Source of the DNA: Halomonas sp. ALS9
GTDB taxonomy: Bacteria > Pseudomonadota > Gammaproteobacteria > Pseudomonadales > Halomonadaceae
Length of the DNA: 64,000 nucleotides
Assembly (NCBI RefSeq): GCF_001651035.1
Contig: NZ_LXRG01000065.1
Span: 124,001 to 188,000, forward strand
Reading direction: 5' to 3'
The notes beneath the pieces are model-generated. The model saw only the letters and a list, made by a program, of their open reading frames with translations. It did not search any database and was not told the origin of the DNA. Below are positions 62,055 through 64,000 of this stretch, one piece after another (within the stretch, counting starts at the first letter, position 1; each line of letters begins with the position of its first letter). The position numbers and the translations under genes are program-made.

Positions 62055-62259
62055 AGAGACGTTTGATAAATGGTTCAATAATTTAAGCGAGCAGGAACAA
62101 GACGAAATTATCAGTTATATCATCAGCACCAAGCTAAGCATTTCAAATGAAGGATTTTTTTCTGGCCCTACCGGAAAAAGGCTTGAAGAGGGGCTGTTTT
62201 CTGGGCCCGCTGGAAGCTCATCCAGAGAAGTGTGTGGCGGGTGCGGGCGTCCGATTTAG
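62044..62259 (+). CDS. Small partner protein with repeated SGP motif and C-terminal CxxC
   Basis: A 71-residue acidic protein of unknown function. The first half is helical and polar; the second half has two copies of G(F/L)FSGPxG (about 37-43 and 50-56), and the C-terminus is VCGGCGRPI. Its start overlaps the end of the zinc-ribbon membrane protein gene, so the two are translationally coupled and probably work together. No family recognised. Confidence 0.6.
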   Translation: MSNKETFDKWFNNLSEQEQDEIISYIISTKLSISNEGFFSGPTGKRLEEGLFSGPAGSSSREVCGGCGRPI

Positions 62260-62262
62260 CGG

Positions 62263-62332
62263 GCATAACAATTGGTTGTTGCTGGACGTGCCTACGCTAC
62301 GCTTCGGCACGCTGCAAAACCAAGCGTAATAC
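62263..62332 (+). other. attC-like recombination site
   Basis: GCATAAC at the left end is followed by TTGGTTGTTGC, which pairs imperfectly with GCAAAACCAA, and CGTGCC (62287-62292) pairs exactly with GGCACG (62306-62311), with unpaired bases on one side as in integron attC sites. The right end reads GTAATAC, which departs from the expected GTTRRRY by one or two bases, so the site is degenerate or a diverged type. No integrase gene is in the window. Confidence 0.5.
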
Positions 62333-62404
62333 AAAGCGTCCGTCTTGACGTACGTACTTTAAAGCGTACACTTGGCGGATAGCTTAACACGCAAGAGGTG
62401 CGTC

Positions 62405-62647
62405 ATGACCGGAATCACAGCGACTGAGGCGCGCAGCAACCTTTATAGGTTGATTGACGAAACGGCCGAGTCCCATCAACCAATTGTCATCATGGGCAAG
62501 CGGAACAAGGCTGTCTTAGTATCTGAAGAAGACTGGTCAGCCATTCAAGAAACACTTTACCTGCTATCTGTACCTGGAATGCGTGAGTCTATTCGTGAGG
62601 GGATGGATACCCCCGTGGATGAGTGCGATGAGGAGCTAGCCTGGTGA
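62405..62647 (+). CDS. Phd/YefM-family antitoxin
   Basis: An 80-residue antitoxin. The N-terminal DNA-binding part is ITATEARSNLYRLIDETAESHQPIVI, then a linker and an acidic C-terminal tail that would cover the toxin. The ATG at 62405 follows AAGAGGTG. It overlaps the toxin gene by 4 bp. Confidence 0.9.
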   Translation: MTGITATEARSNLYRLIDETAESHQPIVIMGKRNKAVLVSEEDWSAIQETLYLLSVPGMRESIREGMDTPVDECDEELAW

Positions 62648-62907
62648 CATGGAAGTTGATCTACACCAAACAAGCCCAAAGAGACGCAAAGAAACTAGCT
62701 TCTAGCGATCTCAAGCTAAAAGCTCAGGAGTTGTTGGAACTGGTTGCAGAAGACCCCTACCGCAAACCGCCTCCATTTGAGAAGTTAATTGGCGATCTTG
62801 CGGGAGCCTATTCTCGCCGAATCAATATCCAGCATCGCTTGGTGTACCAAGTACTCGAAGATGAGCAAGTGGTAAAAGTCCTCCGGCTTTGGAGCCACTA
62901 CGAATAA
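62644..62907 (+). CDS. yoeB: YoeB/Txe-family toxin
   Basis: An 87-residue ribosome-dependent mRNA interferase. KLIYTKQAQRDAKKLASSDL at the start, PPFEKLIGDLAGAYSRRINIQHRLVYQ in the middle (catalytic Glu and Arg region) and the C-terminal SHYE with catalytic His are all intact. Preceded and controlled by the antitoxin at 62405. Confidence 0.93.
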   Translation: MTWKLIYTKQAQRDAKKLASSDLKLKAQELLELVAEDPYRKPPPFEKLIGDLAGAYSRRINIQHRLVYQVLEDEQVVKVLRLWSHYE

Positions 62908-63290
62908 CGCGTAACGAGTCGCTGTTGCCGGACAATTTCTCTATCGCTTTCTCTATCGCTGCGCGGCTCCAAAATTGCCGCAAAGTACGGACGCCGAGGG
63001 TGTAGAAAAACGCCGCAGATGGCTAAGTTCTGGTGGCGATCAACTACCAAGATCAGTTCCACCCCGTTACCTTTGAGCATGCGGTGTATTATCTGATTGA
63101 GCGCAAGTTGGACTTATCCGTATTCCATGCCAAGTACCGCAAAGCTGCGACAGGTCGGGTGGCCTATGAGCCACCCATCATGCTGAAAATCACTGATAGC
63201 AAAGGCACTGAAGTTTTTCCCAAAGCTTTCTGATCGCTCGCAAACGTGCATCGCCTATATAAGTGTTAAGAGGTAGGATAAAAATATGTC
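62908..63290. other. Junction with a degenerate hairpin and a transposase scrap
   Basis: Directly after the toxin gene, CCGGACAATTT and AAATTGCCG (62929-62980) form an imperfect hairpin with one extra base, as in attC sites, but no clear GTTRRRY end follows. The rest holds the transposase fragment described separately. Confidence 0.4.
63033..63233 (+). pseudogene. N-terminal fragment of an IS1182-type transposase
   Basis: The 66-residue frame (FHPVTFEHAVYYLIERKLDLSVFHAKYRKAATGRVAYEPPIMLKI) resembles the N-terminal region of IS1182-like (DUF772/InsH N-terminal) transposases. The rest of the gene is missing and no terminal inverted repeats are seen, so it is a remnant. Confidence 0.7.
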
Positions 63291-63894
63291 TATCGGAACC
63301 TGGATTGAAATTACAAAGCTAGCTCTTGGGTCGTTAACTCTTTTATCAGTGTTAATTGCATTTCTAGCGTATCGTGCAAATGTCAAAAAACAAGAGGATG
63401 ACCGTGTTCGGGAGCGAGATAGAGAGTTGACTTCACAGGCCAAAAAGTCATTTCAATGGGCGTATAATGTCCTTACGGACAACGGCGAGAATATCCCACC
63501 AGTTGCAGATAGGCTGAATTGGCTTACTGCTGCTAGGCATTTACTGCGTGCAAAAAAGCTTGGCGAAAAAGTGACGCACTCCACCTATAAAATTATATTT
63601 GACGAAATAGAAGAATATTGGCGCCACAGGTTTTATGTGGCGCTGTCGCACGAACCACTCCGTCGATGGACATATTTTGCTGATGACGATAATCCAGATT
63701 GGCCAGAGAATATAGAGATAAACTCAGCGCTTATTATTATTGATTTTTCCAACTGGAAAGATGATGTAGAAGACCCAACCGATAATGTAGATAGAGCTGA
63801 GATGATTCAAAAAGGAGTTTTAAAGGGACAAGCAGGGCGAGGGCTTAAATCTTACATGCAGCGCTTTGAAGAAATTAGGGCTCAGTGGAAATAG
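63286..63894 (+). CDS. Membrane-anchored protein, unknown
   Basis: A 202-residue protein with an N-terminal membrane helix (about 8-29), a short charged linker (KKQEDDRVRERDRELT) and a cytoplasmic, mainly helical domain without motifs I recognise. AGAGGTAGGA lies upstream of the ATG. It is AT-richer than the cob genes and belongs to the accessory right end. Confidence 0.7.
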   Translation: MSIGTWIEITKLALGSLTLLSVLIAFLAYRANVKKQEDDRVRERDRELTSQAKKSFQWAYNVLTDNGENIPPVADRLNWLTAARHLLRAKKLGEKVTHSTYKIIFDEIEEYWRHRFYVALSHEPLRRWTYFADDDNPDWPENIEINSALIIIDFSNWKDDVEDPTDNVDRAEMIQKGVLKGQAGRGLKSYMQRFEEIRAQWK

Positions 63895-63974
63895 TGTGAC
63901 TGATAGCTCTATAGCCGTTAAGTAGTTTTTTGGCCGACGCGTATTCTTTTTCGCTTCGACCGCATTTTAATAGC

Positions 63975-64000
63975 TGGTGCTAACAATGAGCTGTTAAAGG
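63975..64000 (+). other. Possible beginning of an attC-like site at the window edge
   Basis: GCTAACAATGAGCTGTTAAAGG has the look of the left end of an attC site (YAAC followed by a short stem arm), but the rest is cut off by the window edge. Confidence 0.25.

Noticed and set aside
1..64000. CRISPR array, tRNA or rRNA genes
   Set aside because: No regularly spaced repeats of CRISPR size and no recognisable tRNA or rRNA sequence on either strand by eye.

Overview
The window looks like chromosomal DNA of a Halomonas-type gammaproteobacterium (Halomonadaceae). The assignment rests on the GC-rich, tightly packed genes, the Entner-Doudoroff and galactonate sugar genes next to CUT1 ABC transporters, the full aerobic (late cobalt insertion) cobalamin pathway, and REP-like intergenic repeats. 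It is inferred from gene content and style, not from a marker gene; there is no rRNA or tRNA in the window.

Layout. (1) 0.2-15.1 kb, sugar catabolism: a minus-strand dgoR-dgoD-dgoK-dgoA galactonate operon; a CUT1 sugar ABC transporter split around a divergent control region (binding protein and two permeases on minus, ATPase and an FGGY kinase on plus); then PfkB kinase, aldo/keto reductase, glucokinase and edd on minus. Two HexR-like sites lie in front of edd. (2) 15.4-20.8 kb, lower-ligand and nucleotide-loop half of cobalamin synthesis: cobT-cbiB-cobD-cobU-cobS-cobC and a second, shortened cobU-like gene, nearly all overlapping. (3) 20.9-25.8 kb, a cobalamin riboswitch followed by btuB-btuF-btuC-btuD. 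(4) 25.8-32.2 kb, an AT-richer island: a toxin with a frameshifted antitoxin, then a beta-keto acid cleavage enzyme, a second-type HemB, an esterase, a thiolase, an EamA transporter and an AraC regulator. (5) 32.2-34.9 kb, NAD-dependent epimerase/dehydratase, HigBA, a tautomerase and a Yip1-family membrane protein. (6) 35.0-38.1 kb, a second riboswitch-controlled FecCD-type ABC importer on minus. (7) 38.2-42.9 kb, an orphan type VI secretion phospholipase effector (PAAR + DUF2235) with four tandem DUF2931 lipoproteins, bounded by a 165-bp direct repeat. (8) 42.95-59.0 kb, corrin ring synthesis: AAA/VWA chelatase subunit, cobO, cobB, cobW, cobN, cobG, cobH, cobI, cobJ, (cobK on minus), cobL, cobE, cobM, cobF. 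(9) 59.1-64 kb, accessory DNA: ytoQ, two copies of a 450-bp repeat, membrane/coiled-coil proteins, a CxxCx(11)CxxC protein with a small partner, orphan BrnA, Phd/YoeB, a transposase scrap, and attC-like sequences suggesting integron-type gene cassettes.

How it works together. The cob genes cover uptake (two importers and BtuB), corrin ring methylation, contraction, reduction and amidation, cobalt insertion (CobN with a single fused AAA-VWA partner instead of CobS/CobT), adenosylation, aminopropanol-phosphate supply (CobD, CbiB) and loop assembly (CobU, CobT, CobS, CobC). Uroporphyrinogen methyltransferase (CobA) and cobyric acid synthase (CobQ) are not in the window and must be elsewhere if the pathway is complete. 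The most promising under-described items are the HemB/beta-keto-acid-cleavage island, the complementary degeneration of the two CobU homologues, the effector/immunity array inside a duplicated intergenic region, and the cassette-like right end.
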